Source: Tepidisphaera sp.
GTDB taxonomy: Bacteria; Planctomycetota; Phycisphaerae; Phycisphaerales; UBA1924
DNA: 64,000 nt
Direction: 5' to 3'
NCBI GenBank assembly: GCA_016124375.1
Contig: WGNV01000001.1
Span: 1 to 64,000 of the forward strand
Shown here: piece by piece, positions 18,131 to 25,320 of the stretch
Numbering within the stretch: position 1 is the first letter of the stretch
How the letters are laid out: each line of letters starts with the position of its first letter
The notes under the pieces: model-generated
What the model was told of the DNA's origin: nothing
The model's input: only the letters and a program-made list of their open reading frames with translations
Database searches by the model: none
Translations under genes and position numbers: made by a program

Positions 18131-18952
18131 ATGGAAAAGATGTTCTATTCGATCGAGGAAGCCGCCCAGAAACTTGGCAAGTCCGTCGACGACGTCAAGC
18201 AAATGGCCTCCCGCGGCCAGCTCCAGGAGTTCCGCGATCGCGACAAGCTCATGTTCAAACGCGAGCAGGTCGACCTCCTCGCCGGCGGCGATGACGGCGC
18301 CATCCCCCTCGCCGGCGACAGCGGCGAACTCTCCCTCAGCGGCTCCGGCACCGGCATGAAGCTCGACCCCCTCGTCCCCAAGGACGAGAAAGACTCCACC
18401 GGCATCTCCATCTTCGAAGCCGAAGGCACCGACGACGCCGACGCCAACGCCGTCACCCGCGTCTCCTCCGCCCCCGCCATGCAAGACCCAGGTAAGTCCG
18501 GCTCCGGCTCCGGCGGCCTGCTCGACCTCACCAAGGAAGCCGACGACACCTCTCTGGGCGCTGGCCTCATGGAAGACGTCTACGGCGCCGACACCATCGC
18601 ACAGCAGACCGCCGCCGAAACCGCCATCGGTGGCGGCGACGCCGGCGCCCTCTTCGAATCCCCCGGCGGCGCCGACCTCGAAACCTCCGCCTCGGGCGCT
18701 GCCGCCATGATGGCCATGGCCGCCCCCGAGGCCTACGACGGTGCCTGGTCCGGCATCGCCGGCGGCGTCGCCCTGGGCGGCGCTGTCGTCTGCCTCATCG
18801 GTGTCTTCGCCGTCATCATCGGCTTCACCAGCACCACCGGTGGCGGCCTCATGAACACCCTGGGCGACAACTTCGCCGCCATCCTCGGCGGCGCCGCTGG
18901 CCTCACCGCCGTCTTCGCCGGCGTTGGCTTCGCCCTGGGCAAGAAGTCCTGA
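18131..18952 (+). CDS. MerR/excisionase-like helix-turn-helix protein with C-terminal membrane helices
   Basis: The product is 273 residues. Residues about 5-45 form an excisionase/MerR-like helix-turn-helix domain (YSIEEAAQKLGKSVDDVKQM, then a short wing with REQVDLLAGG). A long Gly/Ala/Asp/Ser-rich linker follows to about residue 195, then two hydrophobic helices (about 205-230 and 245-270) ending GKKS. GGAG at 18117-18120 supports the ATG at 18131 rather than the GTG at 18122. Membrane-anchored proteins with this domain order recur in planctomycetes, from memory; their role is not known. DNA binding at the membrane is an inference. A strong terminator follows at 19006. Confidence 0.72.
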   Translation: MEKMFYSIEEAAQKLGKSVDDVKQMASRGQLQEFRDRDKLMFKREQVDLLAGGDDGAIPLAGDSGELSLSGSGTGMKLDPLVPKDEKDSTGISIFEAEGTDDADANAVTRVSSAPAMQDPGKSGSGSGGLLDLTKEADDTSLGAGLMEDVYGADTIAQQTAAETAIGGGDAGALFESPGGADLETSASGAAAMMAMAAPEAYDGAWSGIAGGVALGGAVVCLIGVFAVIIGFTSTTGGGLMNTLGDNFAAILGGAAGLTAVFAGVGFALGKKS

Positions 18953-19005
18953 GACGCCGCCCGCGCTGGCGTCCACCCCCACAGCACCACATCAAGCGTC
19001 CCCCC

Positions 19006-19036
19006 ATCGCCCGGCTAGTCACCGGGCGATTTTCTT
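19006..19036 (+). terminator. Intrinsic terminator
   Basis: A 9-bp perfect stem (ATCGCCCGG / CCGGGCGAT) with a 7-base loop is followed by TTTCTT. It lies 53 bp after the helix-turn-helix membrane protein gene. Confidence 0.85.
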
Positions 19037-19056
19037 CCCACGCGCGCGATCTTCCC

Positions 19057-19084
19057 TAGTGCCCAGTGCCTAGTGCCTAGTGCC
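19057..19084. repeat. Tandem heptamer repeat (TAGTGCC)4
   Basis: Four direct copies of a 7-base unit: TAGTGCC, CAGTGCC, TAGTGCC, TAGTGCC. The same unit builds both arms of the inverted repeat at 37481-37576. It sits between the terminator and the end of the repressor gene. Confidence 0.8.
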
Positions 19085-19088
19085 TTCC

Positions 19089-19997
19089 CTACACCAACTT
19101 CCTCATCACACTCACCGCCGCATACAGCCCCGCCACCCGCTCCCGCTCCAGCGTTCGCGGCGGGTACTTGCTGTTCAACGGCTGCAACCGAATCAACTCC
19201 TCTCCCCCCCGCGGCTTCTCAAAGTACACCCGCTTGAACGTCGTCTCATGGTCCGGCTCCAGCCGCGCAAACACATCCATCCCGCTCTTCACGGGCGTCG
19301 CCGGGCTGAACACCACGATGTCCCCCTCCCGATAGTTCGGCTGCATCGAGTCCCCCACCACCCGCGCCGCAAACGCATCCGGATCATTCAAATCCGGACA
19401 CCGGATGTACTCATCCGCCACCCGCGCCGGGTAACTCAAATCCGTGAACTCCCGCGGATACCCCGCCACCACCTTATTAATCAGCGGCACCTCCAAAGGC
19501 AGCGCAATCGGCGTCACGCCCTGTGACGGCGTCGGGTTCAGCGGCTCCTGCCCGCCGTGCTTCTCCGCCTCCGCCACGATCTTCGCCAGCGCCCCCGTCC
19601 GGTACAGATCATCCAGCGTCCCCACGCCCCCGGCTCGCTTCACGCCCGTCGCCACCCGCCGCCACGCCTGGGCCGCCTCCATCCCCTTGCTCAGTTCATC
19701 GCGCAGCGCCTCGCCCCCCGCCGCCAGCCCGCGCTCCAGCGCCGCCGCCCGCGCCATCGCCCCATCCAACACCCCCAGCGCCTCCTCAAACCGCCGCACC
19801 ATCTCCTCGCCCGGCGCGTTCCGTCGCCCCGTCTCGATCTCCGACAAATACCCCTTCGCGCACCCGATCCGCTCCGCAAGGTCCTGCAAGCTCAGCCCCG
19901 CTCGCTGCCGCCGGGTTCGCACCTGCTCGCCAAACCCCCCACGGCGCACCCCCTCCAACCCCGTCTCCTGGCGTTCCGGGCCGTCATTCGCGTTCAC
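19089..19997 (-). CDS. LexA/CI-type repressor: XRE helix-turn-helix plus S24 autopeptidase
   Basis: The product is 302 residues. GTG 19997 is chosen because AAAGGAGGGG lies 5-14 bases upstream. Residues about 23-64 are an XRE helix-turn-helix (FGEQVRTRRQRAGLSLQDLA, then CAKGYLSEIETGRR). From about 170 it is a peptidase S24 domain with an Ala-Gly cleavage pair at 178-179 (KVVAGYP), Ser217 in VGDSMQP and Lys255 in TTFKRV. The 38-residue Ser-Lys spacing matches LexA/CI. Such repressors cut themselves when RecA filaments form, releasing prophage or SOS genes. It diverges from the terminase operon, with a GTTCAC-N6-GTGAAC palindrome between them. All catalytic residues are present, so it is probably functional. 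Confidence 0.9.
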   Translation of the reverse strand: MNANDGPERQETGLEGVRRGGFGEQVRTRRQRAGLSLQDLAERIGCAKGYLSEIETGRRNAPGEEMVRRFEEALGVLDGAMARAAALERGLAAGGEALRDELSKGMEAAQAWRRVATGVKRAGGVGTLDDLYRTGALAKIVAEAEKHGGQEPLNPTPSQGVTPIALPLEVPLINKVVAGYPREFTDLSYPARVADEYIRCPDLNDPDAFAARVVGDSMQPNYREGDIVVFSPATPVKSGMDVFARLEPDHETTFKRVYFEKPRGGEELIRLQPLNSKYPPRTLERERVAGLYAAVSVMRKLV

Positions 19998-20081
19998 AAA
20001 GACCCCTCCTTTCACCAACGTTTTCCACAATCTGACAGCGATCTACCGGAACTGCGCGCGCCTTTCGCGTGATACCAAACT

Positions 20082-20110
20082 TTGACCTTGCAAATCGTTC
20101 ACCGCATGAT
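20082..20110 (+). promoter_or_regulatory. Candidate promoter of the terminase operon
   Basis: TTGACC (20082-20087) is followed after 17 bases by CATGAT (20105-20110), about 70 bases before the first gene of the operon. A GTTCAC half-site (20097-20102) lies inside the spacer, so a bound repressor would cover the promoter. Confidence 0.5.
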
Positions 20111-20124
20111 AGAACTATACCACA

Positions 20125-20142
20125 GTTCACCCGCAAGTGAAC
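20125..20142. promoter_or_regulatory. Candidate repressor operator GTTCAC-N6-GTGAAC
   Basis: An 18-bp palindrome with perfect 6-base half-sites lies between the divergent S24 repressor and the operon. A further GTTCAC half-site lies at 20097 and a degenerate GTTC...GAAC arrangement spans 20097-20115. The placement just downstream of the proposed -10 fits an operator for the neighbouring repressor; binding is inferred. Confidence 0.55.
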
Positions 20143-20179
20143 CATCTGTCAGAGATTATTTCGGGAAGGGGGTTTGGTC

Positions 20180-20650
20180 ATGCAGGCTGTCAAAATCGGA
20201 GACTGGCGAGGCACCAACGCAGGCAACTTCGATCCCGCGGCTATTTCGGACCTCCGTCGCAAGTTCGAATCCTCCGCCATCGACCTTCTCCTCGCCCGCG
20301 CCGAAGCCCTCCCCGCTCCAGACCTCGCCCTCCTCCGCGCCATCTACGCCGACAACCGCAGCGCCAGCGAAATCGCCTCCCTCGTCCACGACGACCCCCG
20401 AAAACTCCGCGTCCGCGTCCGCGCCCTCACCAAGCGCATCATGACCCCCATCTACGCCTTCGTCGTCGCCCACAACCACACCTGGCCCGAATCCCGCCGC
20501 CGCGTCGGCATCGCCTGCTTCATCCAGGGCCATTCCCAGCGCGACGCCGCCGTCGCCCTCCACACCAGCCTTCACGCCGTCCGTCGCCATTGCCAGGCCA
20601 TTCAAGATCTCTTCGCCGCCCACACCCGCCCAGGCGAGGTGGCGGCATGA
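20180..20650 (+). CDS. Small helical protein resembling sigma-factor region 4 (HTH)
   Basis: The product is 156 residues from ATG 20180 with GGGAAGGGGG 8 bases upstream. The protein is all-helical and basic. Residues about 50-80 (LLRAIYADNRSASEIASLV) and about 118-150 (SQRDAAVALHTSLHAVRRHC) each look like a helix-turn-helix, the second resembling sigma-70 region 4. I do not recognise a named family. It is the first gene of the operon controlled by the divergent repressor and its stop codon overlaps the ATPase start as ATGA (20647-20650). A role as transcription activator or DNA-end recognition subunit (as small terminase subunits do) is an inference from position only. Confidence 0.6.
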   Translation: MQAVKIGDWRGTNAGNFDPAAISDLRRKFESSAIDLLLARAEALPAPDLALLRAIYADNRSASEIASLVHDDPRKLRVRVRALTKRIMTPIYAFVVAHNHTWPESRRRVGIACFIQGHSQRDAAVALHTSLHAVRRHCQAIQDLFAAHTRPGEVAA

Positions 20651-21345
20651 ACCATCACCCACCCGCTTCTCCCGCCACGCTCCTCCGCACCCTCCAGGTC
20701 TCCCGCACTCCCTCCCCCCGCGTGCTCCGCGCCGTCTCGGGCTTTGGCCTGGCCATCACCCGGAGGAGCGCCGCCCACGCCGCCGACCAGCGCCGGCGAA
20801 AATCCCTCGCCTTGCTCCTCGATGCCCGCCTCAAGCCGGGCGAGATCGCATTCCTCTCCGGCCCCAGCGGCTGTGGCAAAAGCCGCTTGCTCAGCGCCTG
20901 GCGACGCCTGCTGCCCGGCTCGATCACCTGCCGCCCGGTGCCGCCCACCATCGCCGCCATCGACGCCCTGCCCGCGCCCCTCCCCGCCGCCCTCGACGCC
21001 CTCTCCCGCGCCGGCCTCGCCGACGCCCAACTGCTGCCTCGCCTGGGCGCCGAACTTTCCGGAGGCGAGGCGGCCCGCCTCAGCCTCGCCATCGCCATCA
21101 CCCGCGCCCAGCGCCGACTCCGCCAGGCCAAAGCCGCCACCATCTTCGCCGACGAGTTCCTGACCCCCCTCGATCGCCCCACCGCCCACGCCATCGCCAT
21201 GTCCCTCGCCCCCTGGACGCGCCGCACCGGCGTCCGCCTCATCTGTGCCGCGGCCAACGACGACCTCGCGCCCTTCCTCCGCCCCAACCTCTGGATCCGC
21301 CTGCTCGACGAACCCCACGCGCCCGCCCGGGAGATCTCCGCATGA
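20647..21345 (+). CDS. ABC-type ATPase domain protein (stand-alone, COG2401-like N-terminal half)
   Basis: The product is 232 residues. It has Walker A GPSGCGKS at 72-79, an ABC signature LSGGE at 137-141, and Walker B ATIFADE ending D169-E170. The switch histidine normally seen after Walker B is absent (CAAANDD near 200). There is no membrane domain. The N-terminus (TPSPRVLRAVSGFGL) and the following GNAT gene together match, from memory, the archaeal/bacterial COG2401 proteins in which an ABC ATPase is fused to an acetyltransferase. It overlaps both neighbours by 4 bases, so all three are translated together. A role in nucleic-acid processing is inferred from the terminase context. Confidence 0.72.
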   Translation: MNHHPPASPATLLRTLQVSRTPSPRVLRAVSGFGLAITRRSAAHAADQRRRKSLALLLDARLKPGEIAFLSGPSGCGKSRLLSAWRRLLPGSITCRPVPPTIAAIDALPAPLPAALDALSRAGLADAQLLPRLGAELSGGEAARLSLAIAITRAQRRLRQAKAATIFADEFLTPLDRPTAHAIAMSLAPWTRRTGVRLICAAANDDLAPFLRPNLWIRLLDEPHAPAREISA

Positions 21346-22124
21346 GTTCGCTCGCCTTCCCCCATCTGCTGCGCACCCCCATCACCATCGCCCCCGGCTC
21401 ATGGGCCGACTACGCGCGCCTCGCCGGACATCACTACCGCCTGGGGCACCCGCGCACCTTCGACGCCGTGCTGGCCGCGATGCACGGCTCGCGCGTCGTC
21501 GGCGTGCTCGTCGCCTCGCGCCCCGTGCTCAACGCCACCTGGCGAAGCGCCGCCTGGGGTGATCGCTACGCCGCCCCGACGCCCAAGCGCGACATCGCGC
21601 AGCGCCTCAACGCCGAAGTACGCGTCATCTCGCGCGTCATCGTCGAGCCGCGATATCGGGGCCTGGGCGTGGCGCGCCGCTTGGTCGAGGCGTACCTGGC
21701 CCACCCGCTGACTCGCCGCACCGAGGCCCTGGCCGGCATGGGGCGCTGGTGCCCGTTCTTTGAGCGTGCCGGCATGCGCCGGGTGGAGTGCGAGCCGCCC
21801 CGGCGCGACGAAGCCCTCGCACGCGTCATCGCCGCCGCCGGCTTCAAGCCTTGGATGCTCGCCGATCTTTCCGTCGCGTCGCGATTGCTCGCGCGCAACC
21901 CGCGCGTGCGGCTCGGGCTGGAAAAGTGGGCCAACGCCAGCCGCGCCTCGCGCACGCGGCCCATCTGCGCCCAGCTCCTCGTGCTCGCCGCGTCCAGCAT
22001 CGCCAGCCCGCCCGTGGCGTATGTGGCCGAAGCGCCGAGCAGGAAATCCCTACGAGCCCGAAGCGCGAGCGAGGGTCTCCGTGGTGTTGGTGCGCCAACA
22101 CCTCCTGAACTCGCACATCGCTGA
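21342..22124 (+). CDS. GNAT-fold acetyltransferase with repeat-derived C-terminus
   Basis: The product is 260 residues. The GNAT acetyl-CoA motif is ISRVIVEPRYRGLGVARRLV (about 88-107), followed by EALAGMGRWCPFFERAGMRR, the typical motif-B end. It begins in an ATGA overlap with the ATPase gene. In COG2401 this domain is fused to the ATPase; here the two are separate. The last 23 or so residues (RSASEGLRGVGAP region) and the stop codon come from the palindromic repeat at 22052-22152, so the original C-terminus has been replaced. The substrate is unknown. Because phage Mu Mom is also a GNAT-fold enzyme that modifies DNA, a nucleic-acid target is worth testing, but that is conjecture. Confidence 0.75.
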   Translation: MSSLAFPHLLRTPITIAPGSWADYARLAGHHYRLGHPRTFDAVLAAMHGSRVVGVLVASRPVLNATWRSAAWGDRYAAPTPKRDIAQRLNAEVRVISRVIVEPRYRGLGVARRLVEAYLAHPLTRRTEALAGMGRWCPFFERAGMRRVECEPPRRDEALARVIAAAGFKPWMLADLSVASRLLARNPRVRLGLEKWANASRASRTRPICAQLLVLAASSIASPPVAYVAEAPSRKSLRARSASEGLRGVGAPTPPELAHR

Positions 22125-22152
22125 GACCCTCGCTCGCGCTTCGGGCTCGTAA
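22052..22152. repeat. Planctomycete SPKRERG-type palindrome with nested hairpin
   Basis: Perfect 29-base inverted arms (22052-22080 and 22124-22152) contain GAGCCCGAAGCGCGAGCGAG, the unit whose translation gives SPKRERG in one frame. Inside the 43-base loop is a second perfect hairpin, GGTGTTGG-TGCG-CCAACACC (22084-22103). The element overlaps the 3' end of the GNAT gene and stands between it and the terminase gene. Confidence 0.9.
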
Positions 22153-22210
22153 CGCCCCACCACCCCCACCACCCCCACCACCACCGCTCACCCACCCAAA
22201 GGAGACTCGC

Positions 22211-23767
22211 ATGCCGAGCAAGAAGGACGCCGCACGCACCAAGAAAACCGCCAAAGAAGCCACGCCCGTCGCCGACGTCGCCGACGCCCTGGCCCGCCCC
22301 ACCACGCCCGACCAGCTCGCGGCTTTCCTCGCCTCGCAGGGTCTCAACATCCCGCGCTCGCCCATGATCGACGGGCACGCGGCCCCCTTCGACTACCTCG
22401 CGCACGCGTTCTTCGAGGGCAATGTGCCCGGCGCGAAGAGCCAGACCGCCCCACATGCCGCCGACTGCATCGTCTGGGCCAATCGCGGCGGCGGAAAAAC
22501 CTTCCTCGGCGCCGTCGCCACCATGCTCGATCTCGTGTTCAAGCCCGGCATCGAGATCCGCGTGCTCGGCGGCTCATTCGAACAGAGCAAACGCATGTAC
22601 GCGCATCTGCGGCGACTCTTCGACCCCGCTCAGCGCCCCCTCATCGCCGAACTCGTCGCGGGTCGAATCACCGAACGCCGCCTGACACTCGTCAACGGCT
22701 CCGAGGTCGAACTGCTCACCCACTCCCAGACCTCCGTTCGCGGCACACGCGTGCAAAAACTCCGCTGCGACGAGGTCGATCTCTTCGACCCGCTCGTCTG
22801 GGAGGCGGCTCAACTGACCACCCGCAGCAAACGCTGCGGCCAGGTCGATGTCGTCGGCAGCGTCGAGTGCCTCAGCACCATGCACGAGGCCTACGGCGTC
22901 ATGTACGACCTCGTCAACGAAGCCAAGAAAGGCAAACGCGCTCTGTTTCGCTGGGGTGTGGCGGATGTGCTGGAGACGTGTGCGCCGGCCCGACCCTGCG
23001 AAGGCTGCACGCTGTGGAACGAGTGCCGCGGGCGTGCCAAGACGCGCCCCACGGCGGACGCCGGGCACGTGCGGATCGATGACGCGATCGCCGCCAAGCG
23101 GCGGGTCGCGCTCAACGTGTGGGAGGCCGAGATGCTGTGCCGTCGCCCCCGCCGCAGCGGCGTTGTCGTGCCCGAGTTCGAGGTCGCCGAGCACGTGTTC
23201 CATGATGACTCGCCGCTGCGCGGGCCGGAGGGGGTGTGGCTGGCCGGCATGGACCCCGGCCTGCGCACCAGCGTCGTGGTGTGGGGCGTGGTGGACGACG
23301 CCGGCGTGCTGTGGATCGTGGACGAGCGGGTGGGCGAGGACGTGATCGCCGCCCGCAACATCGAGGCGATGCAGAATGGCCTGGCCCGCGAGGGGGTCGA
23401 GGCGTGGCCATGCCCAAAGTGGGTCGCGGTCGATCCCGCGGCCATGCAAGAAAGCGAGCACAGCGGCACCAGCGTGCTGCAGATGCTCATCGACGCCAAG
23501 TTCAAAACCCGCGCACCGCGCTACAGCATCCGGCACGGGCTGGACCTGCTCCGCGCCCGCCTCAAGCCCGCCAGCGGCGAAAAGCCACGGCTGTTCATCC
23601 ACGCCCGCTGCGAACGCCTCATCGAGTCGCTGGCCCGTTACCGCTATGAAACCGGAACGGACTCGCCGCGTAAGGGCGAAGGGTTCGACCACGCCGTCGA
23701 CGCCCTGCGCTACCTCGTCGCGGCCCTCGACACCAGGCACAAAACCACGGGAAGGTGGTCACAATGA
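22211..23767 (+). CDS. Phage-type terminase large subunit (TerL)
   Basis: The product is 518 residues with AAAGGAGA about 8 bases before the ATG. The packaging ATPase shows Walker A NRGGGKT at 91-97 and Walker B LRCDEVD at 184-190. The RNase-H-like nuclease has acidic residues at D348 (GMDPG), D408 (VAVDPA) and D493/D497 (GFDHAVDALRY). Both motors and nuclease therefore look intact. Between them is a four-cysteine cluster C257-x5-C263-x2-C266-x5-C272, which could bind zinc or iron-sulfur and is not part of the standard fold. TerL cuts concatemeric DNA and pumps it into procapsids, yet no portal, capsid or protease gene is present. It is the last gene of the repressor-controlled operon. Confidence 0.85.
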   Translation: MPSKKDAARTKKTAKEATPVADVADALARPTTPDQLAAFLASQGLNIPRSPMIDGHAAPFDYLAHAFFEGNVPGAKSQTAPHAADCIVWANRGGGKTFLGAVATMLDLVFKPGIEIRVLGGSFEQSKRMYAHLRRLFDPAQRPLIAELVAGRITERRLTLVNGSEVELLTHSQTSVRGTRVQKLRCDEVDLFDPLVWEAAQLTTRSKRCGQVDVVGSVECLSTMHEAYGVMYDLVNEAKKGKRALFRWGVADVLETCAPARPCEGCTLWNECRGRAKTRPTADAGHVRIDDAIAAKRRVALNVWEAEMLCRRPRRSGVVVPEFEVAEHVFHDDSPLRGPEGVWLAGMDPGLRTSVVVWGVVDDAGVLWIVDERVGEDVIAARNIEAMQNGLAREGVEAWPCPKWVAVDPAAMQESEHSGTSVLQMLIDAKFKTRAPRYSIRHGLDLLRARLKPASGEKPRLFIHARCERLIESLARYRYETGTDSPRKGEGFDHAVDALRYLVAALDTRHKTTGRWSQ

Positions 23768-23814
23768 CGCGCACGCACACATCCCACGCACACGCCTCGC
23801 TCGCGAGTGCCCTG

Positions 23815-23875
23815 AACTTCGTCTCTTCGTCTCTTCGGAACTTCGGAACTTCGTCTCTTCTTCCCGTCTCTTCCG
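23815..23875. repeat. Tandem octamer repeat TTCGTCTC/TTCGGAAC
   Basis: Five direct 8-base units run from 23818 to 23857 (TTCGTCTC twice, TTCGGAAC twice, TTCGTCTC once), followed by degenerate copies. A related array is at 273-308. It lies between terL and the convergent small membrane-protein gene. Confidence 0.75.
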
Positions 23876-23877
23876 CC

Positions 23878-24126
23878 TCACTTGGGCGCAATCAGCGGCA
23901 CCACGTGCTGCACGAACAGGTAGCTCGCCAGCCCCAGCGCGATCATCCCCAGCACGATCTGCGTGGTCATCACCGCCACTTCCCGCGCCACGTGCTTGAG
24001 ATCGGGCGTGCGGACTGCCTTGTAGGCCAAAGCCACGAAGAACGCCATCGGGAACAGCAGGAGAAACCACACGTGATCCAGGGGCAATGGATCCAGAAAC
24101 GGGCGCCAGGCCAGGGCGTACAGCAT
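23878..24126 (-). CDS. Small two-helix membrane protein of unknown function
   Basis: The product is 82 residues with two hydrophobic helices (about 18-36 and 52-75) separated by a short charged loop (RTPDLKHVAREV). Its ATG lies 3 bases after the stop codon of the upstream membrane protein, so the two are almost certainly one operon and may form a complex. I do not recognise a family. Confidence 0.65.
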   Translation of the reverse strand: MLYALAWRPFLDPLPLDHVWFLLLFPMAFFVALAYKAVRTPDLKHVAREVAVMTTQIVLGMIALGLASYLFVQHVVPLIAPK

Positions 24127-24129
24127 GCT

Positions 24130-24609
24130 TTAGGCCTTCCCCTGCTGCTGGCGGCGGGTGGGCCAGCCGGCGTCGATGATGACGATGACATTGATCATCC
24201 CCGCCACGGTCGAGAAGAGCGTGCCCAGCTCGTTCATCTTGCCGATCGACTTGATGTTGGGGGGTGTGCTCGGGGAGACGGCCACGCCGTTGGGCCCGCG
24301 CCCTTCGCCCGGGTACGCGCTGCGGAGCTGCTTGGTCTGCGGGTCGAGCACCTTGAAGTGGTGCTGGTGAACGAAGTCGACCGCGAAGGTGAGGGGGCCG
24401 ACCAGGGCCTGGCCCAGGAACCACGGGCGGTCTTCCTTGGAGTCGATGGTGTCGATGCCGCCGACCAGGAGGCCGGAGAGGAAGAGGCCGAGAATGCCGG
24501 AAGCGATGTAGACCCCGCGTCTGACTTCGCCGTTCAGGATGTGGCCCAGGCCCGGGAAGAGGCAGGCGCCGAGCAGGCCCAGGGGGCGAAAGGAGGGGAG
24601 GTCGTCCAT
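24130..24609 (-). CDS. Conserved membrane protein, TM2-like N-terminus
   Basis: The product is 159 residues from ATG 24609; the longer frame upstream has no protein character and crosses the divergent promoter. It begins with LGLLGACLFPGLGHILNGEV then RRG, a Pro-Gly-Leu-Gly-His pattern seen in TM2-domain-like small membrane proteins, with helices at about 8-25, 38-58 and 128-145. A polar central part carries HQHHFKVLDPQTKQLR. Similar proteins occur in planctomycetes, from memory, without known function. It precedes the 82-residue membrane protein by 3 bp. Confidence 0.7.
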   Translation of the reverse strand: MDDLPSFRPLGLLGACLFPGLGHILNGEVRRGVYIASGILGLFLSGLLVGGIDTIDSKEDRPWFLGQALVGPLTFAVDFVHQHHFKVLDPQTKQLRSAYPGEGRGPNGVAVSPSTPPNIKSIGKMNELGTLFSTVAGMINVIVIIDAGWPTRRQQQGKA

Positions 24610-24940
24610 AGAGAGGGGGAAGCGTACCCGGGTCGGGGCGTGGTGGAAAACCGGTGGAGAAAAGATGCGGGGGGTGGCGGGGGGTTGGATTGACTTGTGC
24701 GGCGCGGACTGTATTGTACGGCCGCGTGCCGGGAAGCCGGGACGAAAAAAGTCGTTGGGAGAAGGTGGCGTGACGGCAAGAACGGGTGAACGATGGCGGC
24801 AACGCCGGGGCCGTCGCGAGCTGCCGCGGGTCTGGAACCTGAATATCGAGTGTTGCCGAGGCACGGGGGCTGCCGCTGCGGCGGCCGCCTTGCACGGGGC
24901 AAGTGTCTGGGCAGAAACGAACCTGTACGGAAGGTGGACC
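24610..24940 (+). promoter_or_regulatory. Divergent intergenic region with a promoter at 24691-24718
   Basis: TTGACT (24691-24696), a 16-base spacer and TATTGT (24713-24718) form a reasonable sigma-70-type promoter directed at the acidic-protein gene. This would give an untranslated leader of about 215 bases. A 60-codon frame (24793-24975) runs through the leader and overlaps the acidic gene's start, but it has no convincing ribosome site. Nothing else is seen. Confidence 0.45.
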
Positions 24941-25267
24941 ATGTCGAAGAACAACGTGATGCGGATTCGTGGTGAGGCGGGCGTGGCCCAGGGGCTGACG
25001 CCGTCATCGGAGTCGAACGAGCTTCATACGCCGTCGTGGGGAATCCAAACCCATTGGCAGGCCCCCGGACGCGACGCCGGGCTGGCTCTGGCCGAGGATG
25101 AGGACGATGACGACATGGACGAGGATGAAGAGTTTGAGGACGATGAGGAGTTTGACGACGATGAGGGCTTTGAGGACGACGACGAGGACTTCCTCGAGGA
25201 CGACGAGGAAGACCTCGACGACGAGGACGGCGAGGACGATGAAGACGATGAAGATGACGACCTGTAG
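24941..25267 (+). CDS. Small protein with extremely acidic Asp/Glu tail
   Basis: The product is 108 residues from ATG 24941, with GGAAGGTGG 4-12 bases upstream. Residues 1-50 are of mixed composition (MSKNNVMRIRGEAG at the start, a Trp-rich spot near 33-40). Residues 51-108 are almost only Asp and Glu with a few Phe and Leu, in short repeats such as EEFEDDEEFDDDE. Such tails occur on histone-like partners, RNA-polymerase delta-like proteins and ribosome-associated factors, but no domain here identifies which. The opposite strand also reads open (Ser/Ile/Val-rich) because of the repetitive GAY/GAR codons; that is a shadow. A same-strand conserved unknown follows after 53 bp. Confidence 0.65.
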   Translation: MSKNNVMRIRGEAGVAQGLTPSSESNELHTPSWGIQTHWQAPGRDAGLALAEDEDDDDMDEDEEFEDDEEFDDDEGFEDDDEDFLEDDEEDLDDEDGEDDEDDEDDDL

Positions 25268-25320
25268 CCTCGCCTCGTGATGGGCCGGACGCCCGCCGGG
25301 GACGCAGGCGGGAGCCCGAG

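Noticed and set aside
19057..19084. Tandem heptamers as a possible CRISPR array
   Set aside because: The units are 7 bases with no spacers and there are no cas genes nearby.
24793..24975. A 60-codon frame upstream of the acidic protein gene
   Set aside because: No ribosome site and it overlaps the start of the better-supported gene.
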